A DNA stretch of 64,000 bases from Hemicordylus capensis. Its lineage: Eukaryota; Chordata; Lepidosauria; Squamata; Cordylidae. Below the pieces are notes generated by a model that was given only the letters and a program-made list of their open reading frames with translations, made no database searches and was not told the origin of the DNA. The stretch is taken from positions 31,156,501 through 31,220,500 of the forward strand of contig NC_069659.1 in the NCBI RefSeq assembly GCF_027244095.1, in the 5' to 3' direction. The translations under genes and the position numbers were made by a program. Positions 44,852-55,089 of this stretch are shown here, in pieces. How positions within the stretch are numbered: the first letter of the stretch is position 1; the number at the start of each line of letters is the position of its first letter.

Positions 44852-45075
44852 GGGAGTTATTTGCACTTGGCTTCAGGCTTCGGGGTAAACATTGAGCAAA
44901 GCCACTTCGAAGTACACTCGTGGCATTGAGGAAAGCAGCCCCTCCCCTCTGCTCTCGGTTTTATTTTGAAACAAGTCCACATGGCATGCTCCGTGTTTTC
45001 ATTCTAGCCAATGGGGCAGGGGAGAGAGAAAGCTCCTGCAAAGATAGATCTGCATTTCCGAAGAGAGCATGCTTC
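44852..45075. mobile_element. TIR element, inverted partial copy
   Basis: TCTGCTCTCGGTTTTATTTT, CCACATGGCATGCTCCGTG and AAGATAGATCTGCATTTCC are the reverse complement of 24950-25100. Confidence 0.6.
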
Positions 45076-45099
45076 TTATCATGCTAATGATTCTAATAA

Positions 45100-45290
45100 T
45101 GATGCTAATAAAATGGCTCCCTGTCCTCAAAGGGCTCACAATCAAAAAAGAAAGATAAGATAGACACCCAGCAACAGCCACTGGAGGGATGCAGTGCTGG
45201 GGATGGATAGGGCCAGTTGCTCATCCTCTGCTAAATAAAGAGAATACACACTTTTAAAAGGTGCTGCTTTGCTCAGTTATCAGGCCGGCT
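45100..45290 (-). mobile_element. L2-like LINE 3'-end repeat
   Basis: GGCTCCCTGTCCTCAAAGG, CAGCAACAGCCACTGGAGGG and GATGGATAGGGCCAGTTGC. Confidence 0.65.
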
Positions 45291-45489
45291 CTCCATCCCA
45301 TAATAATGATGAGGACACACCCATGGAGGGCAGTTTGTCTTTTGCCAAGACTCCCAGAAAACTGGAGTCAGCCATGGACTTCTGGAAGCAGGAGAGAAGG
45401 GGAGAAGGAGGAGCTCTTAGTTCCCTGGAAGTTCAGAAAAGAACATTATACAAAAGATGATTATTTTATTGTTATTGTTAGTAATATTA

Positions 45490-45930
45490 TTTATGTATCT
45501 ATTATTTATTTAACATATTTCTATACTGCCCAAAATTTACGTCTCTAGGGCAGTTTACAACAAAACAAAAAAATGATGACATTAGAGTTAAAACATCAGT
45601 TAAAACATATAAATGACAAGAGAAAAAAAATAAAACATTAGTTAAAATAAATGACAGCAAAAAAGTTAAAACATTACAATTTAAAATTTTAAAACAATGT
45701 TTTAAAACAATGTTAAAACTATTAAAACAATATTTAATTAATGAACAGATGCATCTTTAAAGAGTTTTTTTTTTAAATGTCAGAGATGGGGAGGCTCTTA
45801 TTTCAACAAGGAGCGCATTCCCAAGCTTTGGGGCAGCAGCGGAGAAGGGCCGTCCTCGAGTAGCTACCAGACGAACCAGCGGCAACTGCAGATGGACCTC
45901 TCCTGATGATCTCAATGGGCGATGGGGTTC
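45490..45930 (-). mobile_element. L2-clade LINE 3' end
   Basis: TATTTCTATACTGCCCAAAA at its 3' end (left), a long A-rich antisense UTR, and coding-derived GGGGCAGCAGCGGAGAAGG and AGCTACCAGACGAACCAGCG at the right. Confidence 0.6.
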
Positions 45931-45934
45931 ATGA

Positions 45935-47085
45935 CGAAGTAGACGTCATAGTAGTAGTTCTAATAGCTGACACGATCTGCAGTCCTCCAACTTCTTGCAC
46001 AGCAGACCATACACGCAGGGGGAGGGGGAGCAATTTTCACATCTCTCCCTACCCTCCAAAAATCATTTCCACACTTGTATAAATCTGTTTTTGAGGTTTC
46101 ATGCAGCCCTCAATCCCTGCATGAAGGGAGAAAATAACTGCCCCATCCCCTCTGCACCTGCTCTCAAATAAACCTTCAGTACAGATACACAGAAGAGTTC
46201 GTGCAGACTCACAGACCTCTTTCCAACACTGGAGAGCTGCAGATCATGTTGGCCATTATAATTTTCCTATTTGTTCAAATAATTTCGTATTAATTTTCCC
46301 AAGGTACTTTCCCAGCTTACTTCTGCGGGTTTCCACATTGATCTATAATATGCAGGAAGGAAACAGCTTCAAAAAACATCAGATATCACAGGTTTCTTTT
46401 TCTTTTCTTTTCTTTTCTTTTCTTTTTTTTTGTACTCACATTGCTATCTTCCATCTGCACTAGGGAGTCAAACATTTCTGGTTGGTGGTCTGGGCCTTCC
46501 CCACTCTCAGCTCCTAACAATGCTTATCATGGGTTTATGCGGAATGAGCGATGTTGACCCAAGTCTGGCTTTTTATTTTTATTTAAATTCTGTTGTCACA
46601 CAATTCTGGATTATCAAATTTCCACAGCATTTCCTCTTTTGCCAGGTCTTCTCTGACTCCCATGGAACTTGGAATGGGGCATGCATGTTGTTTAAGCACA
46701 ACTGCATTAGTTAAAGATGTTTCTGTCTTTAAAAAAGAATTGGCATTGTTGCGGATCCTTAATTAATTGCTTCCTCAAATAGTTTCCTCCCAGTGGAGTC
46801 TTCCTCTTTAATGACTTGGTTGCAATCCTATATACACTTTCCTGGAAATAAGCCCCATTGGCTTGCTTCTGTGAAAACATGCATGCATACAGTGTCCTTT
46901 TGAGATCACCACTGCCTCTTTTTAAAGGAAAGATCACCATTTCCTTTTTTTTAAAGGAGGAAGAAACACAAAAAAAACCCTGGCTTGCATTCTCTGCAGG
47001 GCTAGGAGGATGGAAGTAGCTCTGTAGAAACACAAATCAACTGTATTCTAGTCTTCCTCTGCAGCTCCAGAAGAGGTGGGGAGGA
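45935..47085. other. Mostly unassigned, with a (TTTTC)n microsatellite
   Basis: The (TTTTC)n run lies at about 46390-46432. Open frames near 46430-46714 and 46707-47033 show no recognised domain. Confidence 0.4.
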
Positions 47086-47089
47086 TGTG

Positions 47090-47232
47090 ATTTTTCATTG
47101 CTCTCTCCTCTCCAGATTGAGTTTTCATGTGCAGGCATCTGTTCCTGAAGGTCATGCACTCCTCGGGGACAAATTCCTGCTCATAAAAACTCAATCTGGA
47201 AGGAGGAAGGAGCAGTTAAAATTGCCACTAAC
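47090..47232. repeat. Palindromic element
   Basis: TCCAGATTGAGTTTTCATG on the left and CATAAAAACTCAATCTGGA on the right; arms extend to about 50 bp with mismatches. Confidence 0.65.
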
Positions 47233-47596
47233 GCTCAACATCATGGCCTGCGAATGCTAGCTAAACATTCTCCCTCCCGCAGAAGTGTGTGTATAATATT
47301 GTCCTCCATTTCAGGCCCAAAATGTCTTGGGCCACCCCTCACCGTCACCAGGACCACCACTATTCTCAAACTAAGGATCACCCTGAGTGCCGCCTCACCT
47401 CCCCACTCTAATGGAGCTTTTTGCCACCTTCTGTATTCATTTACTCTGCAACAGCTTGTCCTACAGTGGCACTTGAAGAAGGCTGGGTTAGTAAAGTCAA
47501 CATAGCAGCTTCAGGTTTTATTTTTAATTTTAACCTACGAATGTTTAATAGAATGTTCCACCTCCCAAAGGATCTCATTTTTATAACTGGACAGCA

Positions 47597-48245
47597 GCAT
47601 AGGAACCTAGGAAGCGGTCATATACCGAGTCACATCCCTTAGTCCATCTTGGCATTGAGACACTGAACTGTTAGAGGTTGTTAATTTTTACCCCAGTAGG
47701 TAAAACAGCAGAGCACTAAGGAATGAGCACACACTCCAGTTACAGAGTAGGTAGCAGAGGATGGTTTAGTTATTGCAGTTATTTAGAGAAAACACGTGGA
47801 GATCCTTGTAATACTAAATACTAAGTTTGTATGGGTTAAGTACACTTGGATAGGAAAGACCTAAACCTAATCTAAAGGACTACATAATGGATAGGTAAGG
47901 AGGGAGAGAGATGTTTCCATCGTTTTTCTAGGAGAAAAGGAAGGATTGTGATTCAGCACGGGAAGTGCAGAAGCGTCAGATCAGGGGTCATAGAGTAGAG
48001 ACAGGTAGAACAATCAGGGAGACCCTTACTCACTATCTCTACTCCCAAGGCCCCTAGTGGTCATTAGGATAGTTGGTGCAAAAGGTTGATGCACTGGAAG
48101 TCCATCTCCAACAAGAACAGGCAGCAGTTCTTGAAGGTTTTAGGCAGGAGCTTTTCCCAGCTCTATTCTGGGATGTCAGGGATTGGACCTGGGACATTCT
48201 GCATGCAAAACAGATGCTCTGCCACTGAGCTACAGCCCCATCCCC
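47597..48245 (-). mobile_element. Compound-family SINE split by a solo LTR
   Basis: Tail at 47597-47668 (AGGAACCTAGGAAGCGG). It resumes 48114-48245 (GGTTTTAGGCAGGAGC, TGCATGCAAAACAGATGC, CACTGAGCTACAGCC). Confidence 0.7.
47669..48113 (-). mobile_element. Solo LTR (fossil), 445 bp
   Basis: Starts TGTTAGAG and ends CTCCAACA on the plus strand, antisense to the 4436 copy. Flanks TGAAC and AGAAC agree at 4 of 5. It sits inside a SINE, so it is younger than that SINE copy. It looks whole as an LTR; no internal region. Confidence 0.7.
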
Positions 48246-48249
48246 ATCA

Positions 48250-48440
48250 CTAGGGATGTGCATGAACTGGTTCAGCGCCTCCTTAGGGAAGCACTGAACC
48301 AGCTCGGGTGACTGCAGCCAAACCAGTTTGGCGGGGCAGAAAGTGGTTCTCGTAAGAAGCAGGTAAGCAGGTTCTTACCTGTCCTGCTGCTGCCCTGCCG
48401 CTTTTCCAGGTGTGGCGCTTGGTCTACCAAAGACCACTTG
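48250..48440. mobile_element. Fragment of a GGGATGTGCA-type element
   Basis: TAGGGATGTGCATGAACTGG resembles the 32247 ends. A similar fragment starts near 41996. Short hairpins (GGTTCAGCGC/GCACTGAACC). Confidence 0.45.
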
Positions 48441-48533
48441 CGGCTGCAGCACTGTTTTCTGCAGTCTGTGCACTGTGTCGGCACATACATGGCCACCGTG
48501 TCGGCACATCTGTGTCGGCACAGATGTGGCCAC

Positions 48534-49190
48534 AACATCTAAAAAGGACATTGTAGAACTGGTAAAGGTGCAGAAGAGGGCAACCAAGATGATCAGGGGC
48601 CTAGAGCACCTTTCTTACGAGGCAAGACTTCAACACCTGGGGCTTTTTAGTTTAGAAAAAAGACGACTGTGCGGAGACATGATAAAGGTCTATAGAATCA
48701 TGCATGGGGTGGAGAAAGTGGATAGAGAGAAATTCTTCTCCCTCTCCCATAACACTAGAACCAGGGGTCATCCCATGAAATTGAGTGCCGGGAAATCTAA
48801 GACCAACAAATGGAAGTACTTTTTCACACAACGCATAATCCACTTGTGGAATTCTCTGCCACAAGATGTGGTGACAGCCAACAACCTGGATGGCTTTAAG
48901 AAGGGTTTGGATAACTTCATGGAGGAGAGGTCTATCAACGGCTACTAGGAGGGCTGTGGGCCACCTCCAGCCTCAAAGGCAGGATTTGAACTCGGGTCTC
49001 CCCAGTCCTGTATGCACATAAGAACATAAGAACAGTCTCTGAGTACCAGTTGCAGGGGAGTAACAGCAGGAGGGAGGGCATGCCCTCAACTCCTGCCTGT
49101 AGATTTCCAGTGGCATCTGGTGGGCCACTGTGCAAAACAGGATGCTGGACTAGATGGGCCTTGGGCCTGATCCAGCAGGACTGTTCTTAT
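48534..49190 (+). mobile_element. CR1 LINE 3' end with long open ORF2 C-terminus
   Basis: An open frame running to the stop at 48946-48948 encodes [36 protein letters not shown] and GLDNFMEERSINGY; its codons upstream of about 48534 are not CR1. Very close to the end of the long CR1 copy. The 3' UTR carries a foreign patch at about 48984-49033. Confidence 0.85.
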
Positions 49191-49436
49191 TTGCATGCAG
49201 CCGTTACCTACATCTTAAGAGAACCACTCCTCCGCCCCCGCCCATAGCTGCCCAAGCCCGTTCACCTACCACATTAAGAAAGAGTTACTACCATATAGAC
49301 TGTATAGGCCCACTAGCAGAGCGCTGGCTTGGATAATATGTTCCCCAGCCCTCTGGAATGCTGGCGAGAAAAGCATAATGCACACATCTCTCCACCCCAT
49401 CGAGCATAGAGTCTGGCTGTCACCTAATCATATGGT

Positions 49437-49551
49437 GGAGAGACAGCGTGGTATAGTGGTTAGAGTGCTAGACTAGGACTGGGGAGACCCGAGTTCAAAT
49501 CCCCATTCAGTCATGATACTTGCTGGGTGACTCTGGGCCAGTCACTTCTCA
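49437..49551 (+). mobile_element. MIR-like tRNA-derived SINE, 3'-truncated
   Basis: AGCGTGGTATAGTGGTTAG, GGAGACCCGAGTTCAAATCC, GACTCTGGGCCAGTCACTTC, then stops. Confidence 0.75.
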
Positions 49552-49684
49552 AGAGAGGGGGGTGGGGGGGGGTTGAGACAAACCGCTCTCCTTCATGCAG
49601 TTAAGCAACAACAAGATGGTGCATCAGATGCAGGGGATGGAGAGATGTGCTCACACATGTTCCTCCCATACATGTTTGAAAAGC

Positions 49685-49795
49685 TAACCAGGTTTTCCTC
49701 TTACCTTGCTTCCACATAACCAAAACTGGGAGCACACACCACAGCTCCCAAACCTGGGTAGTGCTCATACTAGGTCATACACTTGTGTGAATTAC
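49685..49795. mobile_element. Half copy of the 62433-type palindromic element
   Basis: CTCTTACCTTGCTTCCACAT, CTCCCAAACCTGGGTAG and ACTTGTGTGAATTACC match the right arm at 62609-62710. Confidence 0.65.
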
Positions 49796-49841
49796 CGCTA
49801 AGATTGGGCTTGATATATTAACCAAATAGTCTCTGCAAATT

Positions 49842-50206
49842 CTACATGCTAAGCAGGGTCCACCCCAGTTTGCATTTGAATGGGAAACTACATGTATGAA
49901 CACTGTAAGATATTCCCCCTTAGGGGATGGGTCCGCTCTGGGAAGATCCACTGCATGTTTGCATGCAGAAGGTTCCAAGTTCCCTCCTGGCATTTCCAAG
50001 ATAAGGCTGGGAGAGACTCCTACTTGCAGCCCGGGAGAGGCCGCTGCCAGTCTGCGTAGACAATACAAAATCAAATCAAATCTTTATTGTTACGGTCATT
50101 CGACCAGCAAAACACAAAGTACAAAAGCTTTACCGCGTAGACAGTACTGAGCTAGCTGGACCAGTGGTCTGACTCTGCATAAGGCAGAATCCTGTGTTCC
50201 TATGTA
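49842..50206 (+). mobile_element. Compound 5S-like SINE split by a 68-bp retroinsertion
   Basis: GCTAAGCAGGGTCCACC and GAATGGGAAACTACATG head, then GCATGCAGAAGGTTCC; the tail AAGGCAGAATCCTGTGTTCC follows the insertion. Confidence 0.8.
50067..50134 (-). mobile_element. 68-bp non-LTR retrotransposon 3' end with 13-bp TSD
   Basis: Flanked by GCGTAGACAATAC (50054-50066) and GCGTAGACAGTAC (50135-50147). On the minus strand it ends AATAAAGATTTGATTTGATT, as in a LINE terminus. Clade not determined. Confidence 0.75.
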
Positions 50207-50440
50207 CCTTATTTACAGCATGGAATGGGACATCTATAATAGAGCTTTGAAATGAGGGACAGATGTCCAGTTCTGTGCCACAAGTAGGATAGAATATGCC
50301 CAGACTGGTGGGTTTGTACATCACACCCACTCTCAGCATCTCATTCATGAAATCGGAAATAGGGCTCACCTGTGCATCTGGGGCTGTGGTAGCTCACCCA
50401 AACCACTGATTCCATGCTATGTGTGAAGCCAGCCACAGTA

Positions 50441-51022
50441 GACATGGAGGCGGGTCTCACGATCCATGAGACCCGCTTTTGCAAAAACTACAGGGAGAGT
50501 GGGCTAAGCCCGCTCTTCCTGCAGATGATCGGGGCAGTAGCCCTTGGCGGCCGAGTCGGCCGCCCACATGATTGCCGGCTCCATGACGGAGCCGGTGGGG
50601 GCTGGGGAGCTTGGGGGCCGCGCGTTCCCCGGAAGCCCCAGTATGCCGGAAGCCCCACGTCCCCCAGAAGCCCCGCGTCCCCTGGAAGCCCCGCGCATCC
50701 CCCGGAAGCCCCAGTATGCCCTGCGCGAGCACACAGGAAACACTGGGGAGACCCCCGAAGTCGGGAGGCGCCTTTTCGCCGCCCCTCCGGGGATCTACTT
50801 GCGAGTAGCAATGGCGCGGAGCTGCACCACGGCTACTCATGATCAGGGAGCCCGGTTTTGCGGAATGCTCACTCCGCAAACCCAAGCTAAAGGCAGGGGC
50901 ACTTAGGCGGGTTACCCGCGTAGGAATCACCAGGCTAGCAGCCAAACCCGGTGGTTCCCACAATTGGGAAAAATCGGGCTAGGCTTTCCTAGCCTGATTT
51001 TTCCTGATTGTGGGAATAGCCC
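50441..51022. repeat. GC-rich array of short hairpins with an internal minisatellite
   Basis: Successive stem-loops at about 50451, 50494, 50548, 50576, 50858, 50908 and 50957. A CCGGAAGCCCC-based tandem repeat lies at about 50615-50725. Overlapping open frames on both strands (120-168 codons) are proline/glycine/arginine-rich by-products of the repeat. Confidence 0.65.
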
Positions 51023-51320
51023 CATGGTTTGCAAACCACAGTTAGTGATTACTCTGGTTATAAGTTATGTTTGAATTCACAAACCACTGATAAACCACAA
51101 TTAATATTCTGCCTCAAGAGGCTACTGCATCATGGCAACAAGAGTGACCTTATGAAACTCAGTCCTGAGCAGATGGGAAACAAAGGCAGACAAGTAGCTC
51201 CAAATTACAGCAGCCCACCTATCTTGTCTGTTGCACATCTGGAAGCTGAAACCATGGTTTGGGTTCTTAACTATGGTTAGCACAACCATGGTTTTGTGTT
51301 AGGTCTGAATCCAGCCGCAG
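51023..51320. repeat. Element with AACCATGGTT-type inverted ends (tentative)
   Basis: CCATGGTTTGCAAACCACAG on the left, CTATGGTTAGCACAACCATG on the right. Confidence 0.4.
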
Positions 51321-51324
51321 TGTT

Positions 51325-52408
51325 TTACCCGAGAAAGATTCGAGAAAGGAGGGGCAGCTGGAGCATATGAAAAATGTTAGCTGAGATAAATGGTTACAGA
51401 TCACCCCATGCCCCTGCCCCTGCCCCTGCTTGTAAACTATGTTTAGGCTTCCTTCACATGTGCCCAAGTGATGTGAGAGCCATTTGCCCCTGGTGTCCAT
51501 GTAGATATGTGGTCTGGGCCAATCACATGGGTCTTTCTCACCCAATGGGCAGCTCACTAAGAGAGAGGGCAATAATCATATGGGAAATTACAATGTAGTG
51601 TAATTGACCCTGTGTGTAAGCTCCATCACACAGCTTATTACCAATAGCATGTGATCACGCTATGGAAATGGAATTTAGTTTCTGGGAACCTGGCTTGCAG
51701 ACACGTACCCTTTTAATTTTTCTCTGTGAATTTGGCTTTGAACAAGTATCACACTTATGCCTGAAGAAGAACGCTGTGTAATCCAAAACTCACTTCAAGC
51801 ATTTTTAAACATGAGTGAATACAATGAAGATATCACCTTGCTTGTTCCAGTTTTAACATTAAGTGAAGCAGAATTGCCAGCCAGTATGGTCACAGCTCCA
51901 CAGCTTGTTTATGTTGACGCAATGCATCTGCAGTACTTCTTCCCTGATTTTATCTGAGGAGATGTACTGCCAAGCCTGATTAATTTAAAAACCATTGCAA
52001 ACGCCATTATTACTTTGGAATTTTAAATGCTTTCGACTAATGTACCCACAGGACAGATGCTTAGTGCCTGATGCTTAGCACCGTCAGACGATCCCCCCTC
52101 CCTCACTTTATTTTTATCTAGTCTCTCCATTTAGAATAGACAGTACAGCTCTGTGTTTTTCAGTTCTTTCTTTCTAACCTTTCCCCTGCTTAGGACTGCC
52201 AGCTTCCTGACCCCAACTCTGCTTCTGTGCTTTTAACCGTAGCCAGACAACACAATAATTAGGCAGGTGAAGCTTTCCTCATTACATCTTCATGCCAGAA
52301 AAAAGCTTCACCTGCAGTGTGGCAGGTCAGCACTGTAAAGGATGGAAGAGCAGGACCAATGATAAAAGGTGGCAAACCTTCACCCTTTGTCACTCCAATC
52401 CCATTTCA
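51325..52408. other. No recognisable features
   Basis: An open frame at 51757-51957 (66 codons) shows no known domain and no convincing splice context. Confidence 0.35.
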
Positions 52409-52410
52409 CA

Positions 52411-52700
52411 AAAGCCAACATAACCTGGATGGCTTTAAGAGGGGTCTGGATAACTTAATGGAGGAGAGGTCTATCAACAGCTTCTAGTCGGTGGGCTATA
52501 GGCCACCTCCAGCCTTAGAGGCAGGATGCCTCTGAATACCAGTTGCAGGGGAGTAACAGCAGGAGGGAGGGCATGCCCTCAGCTCCTGCCTGTAGGCTTC
52601 CAGTGGCACCTAGTGGGCCACTGTGTGAAACAGGATGCTGGACTAGATGGGCCTTGGGCCTGATCCAGCAGGGCTGTTCTTAGTTTTCATGTTCTTCTTA
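52411..52700 (+). mobile_element. CR1 LINE 3' end
   Basis: AACCTGGATGGCTTTAAGAG through TCCAGCAGGGCTGTTCTT. 5'-truncated; it lies just upstream of the long CR1 in the same orientation. Confidence 0.8.
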
Positions 52701-53273
52701 TGTTCACATACCTAACCCCTGCTAACTGGCTGGGCAGACACCTTTTACAGTGGCAACTCCTATATTTAGCATGGATTGTGTGAGAGCTCAGACTGCTTGC
52801 AGCCTGTGAGCACAGAGACGGGCGCCTAGAGCACCCAGCTCATGCGAGTATAGCCCAATGCACCACGCTCATGCGGTGTGTTGTAGGATACCCGGAGGCT
52901 AGGATACAGTGTTCCTGTCTCTGGAGATCTGCGCTGCTCCAAGCAGTGTAGATTGTGTGGACACGTGTTGGTGTGCTCAAAGAGGGGGCATACCATTGCC
53001 TGGGAGCATAGTGAACAGGGATAGCAAACAGGACATAGGAGTTTTGCAGGAGTTTAGCGGGAAGTGTGCGGGGGAGTTTGGATCACAAGGAGCCTGGTGG
53101 AGAAGAGAACGTAAGTACATATTCCTCCCTTGTATCCCTCATATTCTTGGGAAAGGTTGTTTGGACAGTTAAATAGCTGACCATTACAGCTGAGACCTGT
53201 CCTTCTAATAAACAGATAATAAACTACTTACAACAAACTATCTCTGGATACTGTAAACAGCCAACAAGACAGT

Positions 53274-54176
53274 ATGAAGATAGAAAGTCAGCAGGGGAGG
53301 GGGCACTTCCCAGTGTATTGCACAGAGTGCCACATGTATGACTATTTGCCCCATGGGCAGAAGTCATGGGTGTGTGCTCGGTGCAAGGAGCTCCTGGCCC
53401 TCAGGGAACAAATCCATTCGCTTGAGACCAAGGTGGCAGATCTGGAGAAGCTCAGAGAGACAGAGAGGCATGTGGACGAGACCTTCAGGGACGTGATAGA
53501 GGCATCCCACTCCAGGGCTGGTAGCTCCTCTGCTGTCAGGGAGAATAAAGGTCTTGGGCAAGGAGGACATCAGTCTGAGGAAGAGGGAAATGCTCCTTTA
53601 GAAGGGACCCCTTCCATGGATGATGAGCCCATATCCTTTCGCACCGGGGATACTCCTCTGGAGGGTGGGGGCCTCCTTGTAGTGGGTGATTCGATCATTA
53701 GATGTATAGAGAGATGGGTTTGTGACCCGCGTGTTGACCGCACGGTGACTTGCCTGCCTGGTGTGAAGGTTGCGGACATCACGCAGCGTCTAGACAGGCT
53801 CCTAGGCAGTGCTGGGGAGGAGACAGCTGTCGTGGTGCACGTTGGCACCAATGATGTGGGGAGATGTAGTCGGGAGGTCCTGGAAGCCAAATTTAGGCTG
53901 ATAGGTAGTGTATTGAAGTCCAGGACCCCCAAGGTAGCATTCTCAGAAATGCTACCTGTTCCAAACACAGGTACAGTGAGACAGGCAGAGCTGAGGGGTT
54001 TCAATTCGTGGATGAGACATTGGTGCCGGGAGGAGGGGCTTAGATTTGTTAGGCACTGGGACACATTTTGGGGCAAGGAAGGCCTGTACAAAAGGGACGG
54101 GCTGCACTTGAACCAAGATGGAACCAGACTGCTGGCACTTAAAATCAAAAAGGTTGCAGAGCAGCTTTTAAAATGA
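53274..54176 (+). CDS. CR1 ORF1 protein with esterase domain (300 aa, intact)
   Basis: This LINE ORF1 protein is expected to bind the element RNA in a cytoplasmic RNP. Visible parts: a zinc-binding-like pair of CxxC motifs (C16/C19 and C34/C37), a predicted coiled coil at about 40-75 (leucine and charged heptads), a low-complexity linker at 80-133, and an SGNH/GDSL-type esterase domain at about 134-300. Probable catalytic residues: S140 in VVGDSIIR, N193 in HVGTNDVG, and D275/H278 in KRDGLHLN. The start ATG directly follows the conserved 5' UTR, and the reading frame has no break. Intact ORF1 beside a broken ORF2 suggests a fairly young insertion. That it is still expressed cannot be told from sequence. 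Known for the family: CR1 ORF1 esterase domains; the in-cell substrate is not settled. Confidence 0.85.
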   Translation: MKIESQQGRGHFPVYCTECHMYDYLPHGQKSWVCARCKELLALREQIHSLETKVADLEKLRETERHVDETFRDVIEASHSRAGSSSAVRENKGLGQGGHQSEEEGNAPLEGTPSMDDEPISFRTGDTPLEGGGLLVVGDSIIRCIERWVCDPRVDRTVTCLPGVKVADITQRLDRLLGSAGEETAVVVHVGTNDVGRCSREVLEAKFRLIGSVLKSRTPKVAFSEMLPVPNTGTVRQAELRGFNSWMRHWCREEGLRFVRHWDTFWGKEGLYKRDGLHLNQDGTRLLALKIKKVAEQLLK

Positions 54177-54236
54177 CACCTGGGGAACAGCCGACGGGAG
54201 CTGGGCAGTATCCCGTTTGGCAAAAGCCATCCCTTA

Positions 54237-54343
54237 AAGTGCGAGGGTGCAATGAATTCAGATAAAACAGAAGGGGACAGTGCAGAACCACATAAAGAGC
54301 AGACGGGAGCCTGTGCCAGCAGGTCAAAGAGTCAAAAGAATAG
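54237..54343 (+). repeat. Inverted duplication, arm 1
   Basis: Native position: it spans the ORF1/ORF2 junction and the first ~30 codons of ORF2. Its reverse complement is arm 2, with about 4 differences in 107 bp. Confidence 0.9.
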
Positions 54344-54998
54344 CATACATCAGGGGAAAGATTCAGTGTATAGGTGCTTGTATGCCAATGCCAGAAGCCT
54401 CCGAGCCAAGATGGGTGAGCTGGAGTGCTTGGTTGCTAATGCAGAAATAGACATAGTGGGCATAACAGAAACATGGTGGAACAGTGAGAACCAGTGGGAC
54501 ACAGTCATCCCTGGGTATAAACTCTACAGAAAGGACAGGGAGGGGCGCATTGGAGGTGGAGTAGCACTGTATGTTAAAGAAGGGATAGAATCTAACAAGC
54601 TTGAAAATCTAGGTGGACTGGAGTCCTCCACAGAAACCTGGTGGGTGACTATACAAGGCTGGAAAGGGAACGTGCTACTGGGGACGTGCTATCGCCCTCC
54701 GGATCAAAACGCCGACAGTGACTGGGAGTTGCAGGAAGAAATCAGGGAGGCGTCAAGGAGAGGCAGGGCTGTAATAATGGGTGACTTCAATTACCCACAC
54801 ATAGACTGGGTAAATATACAGTCAGGTCAGGACAAAGAGGTCAAATTTCTAGATACGCTAAATGACTGTGCCCTAGAACAGTTGGTCTTGGAACCGACCA
54901 GAGAGAAGGCGACCTTGGACCTAATTCTGAGTGACACCCAGGACCTGGTGCGTGATGTCAGTGTCATCTTTTATGCCTCTATTCTTATGACTCTTTGA
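54252..54998 (+). pseudogene. CR1 ORF2, apurinic-type endonuclease portion
   Basis: Encodes an APE-like endonuclease, which would nick target DNA for reverse transcription. Seen: the asparagine in YANARSLRAK, the glutamate in VGITETWW, and the D/N pair in IMGDFNYPHIDW. The frame closes at 54996-54998 inside the inverted duplication, before the SDH motif. That motif appears later, in another frame (GNSDHSAITF at about 55090). The start ATG is the first in a frame already open after the ORF1 stop. This copy cannot make a complete endonuclease. Confidence 0.85.
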
Positions 54999-55086
54999 CC
55001 TGCTGGCACAGGCTCCTGTCTGCTCTTTATGCGGGTCTGCACTGTCCCCTTCTGTTTTATCTGAATTCATTGCACCCTCGCACTTT
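54979..55086 (-). repeat. Inverted duplication, arm 2 (inserted copy)
   Basis: Sits between the codons for VRDVSV and LGNSDH, which are adjacent or nearly so in CR1. So arm 2 is the inserted copy. CR1 reading resumes at AGGGAACAGTGACCAC. Confidence 0.9.
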
Positions 55087-55089
55087 AGG

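Noticed and set aside
48412-48948. 178-codon open frame as a host gene
   Set aside because: From about 48534 it is the CR1 ORF2 C-terminus; the upstream part is unrelated repeat DNA.
50414-50963. Overlapping open frames of 120-168 codons on both strands, proline/glycine-rich
   Set aside because: They come from a GC-rich tandem repeat and hairpins, are open on both strands, and lack any known domain or splice context.
51757-51957. 66-codon open frame starting MPEEERCVIQ as an exon
   Set aside because: No family recognised, no splice signals, and the length is expected by chance.
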